From Novosphingobium fuchskuhlense (GTDB lineage Bacteria > Pseudomonadota > Alphaproteobacteria > Sphingomonadales > Sphingomonadaceae), in assembly GCF_001519075.1 (NCBI RefSeq), contig NZ_KQ954246.1, positions 1 to 64,000 of the forward strand: a stretch of 64,000 nucleotides of DNA. Direction: 5' to 3'. The notes under the pieces are model-generated. The model searched no databases and was not told the origin of the DNA. It was given only the letters and a program-made list of their open reading frames with translations. The position numbers and the translations under genes are program-made. Below are positions 63,999 through 64,000 of the stretch, in pieces (the stretch's first letter is position 1; the number at the start of each line of letters is the position of its first letter).

Positions 63999-64000
63999 AA

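Overview
The window looks like a piece of a conjugative element (plasmid or integrative conjugative element) from a GC-rich alphaproteobacterium, most likely a sphingomonad (Sphingobium, Novosphingobium or Sphingopyxis type). This is an inference from the strong GC bias, frequent GTG and TTG starts, and an F-type transfer region in a layout familiar from that group. No replication or partition gene is visible, and a tyrosine recombinase with a tRNA-like sequence just behind it points towards an integrative element, but a plasmid is not excluded.

Transfer genes form two blocks that face each other. On the left, traD (coupling protein) and traI (MobF relaxase-helicase) read rightward at 37-5463, followed by an exported M16-protease-like protein and an exported HNH-like protein. 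On the right, a long, tightly overlapping leftward operon at 47400-26850 runs traA, traL, traE, traK, traB, dsbC, traV, traC, an unknown small gene, trbI, a TraF-type signal peptidase, traW, a second unknown small gene, traU, trbC, traN, traF, traH, traG. TraN is twice the usual size because of 19 cysteine-rich modules in two arrays.

A defence island of about 19 kb (7.5-26.5 kb) lies between the two blocks. It holds a Xre-RES toxin-antitoxin pair; a leftward CBASS operon (DUF2188 protein, patatin-type effector CapV, CD-NTase, E2-like protein with a zinc motif), which fits the E2-only short type II class; and a rightward operon of a WYL regulator, a helicase with a DUF3883 nuclease-like tail, a sacsin-like GHKL ATPase, a DUF1156 DNA methyltransferase and a HEPN-DUF499 ATPase. 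The last set resembles the helicase-methylase-ATPase (Hma) family with an extra sacsin-like ATPase. The CBASS and Hma-like operons are divergent and share one regulatory region with a perfect 20-bp inverted repeat, so the WYL protein may control both. This is the strongest candidate for a little-described system here.

From 48 to 56 kb lies a leading or maintenance region: HTH regulators, two lytic transglycosylases, two excisionase-like proteins overlapping a tyrosine integrase, a tRNA-3'-end-like candidate att site, and a recombination scar where a truncated Toprim primase-like gene abuts the 5' part of a second pilin gene. An AT-rich 186-bp stretch separates this from a metabolic cluster at 56-64 kb. 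That cluster is a leftward operon of a HisD-family dehydrogenase, LacI regulator, alpha/beta hydrolase, MetE-like methyltransferase, HpcH/HpaI aldolase and MFS transporter, with a divergent exported alpha/beta hydrolase. It looks like a catabolic operon whose substrate cannot be read from the sequence.
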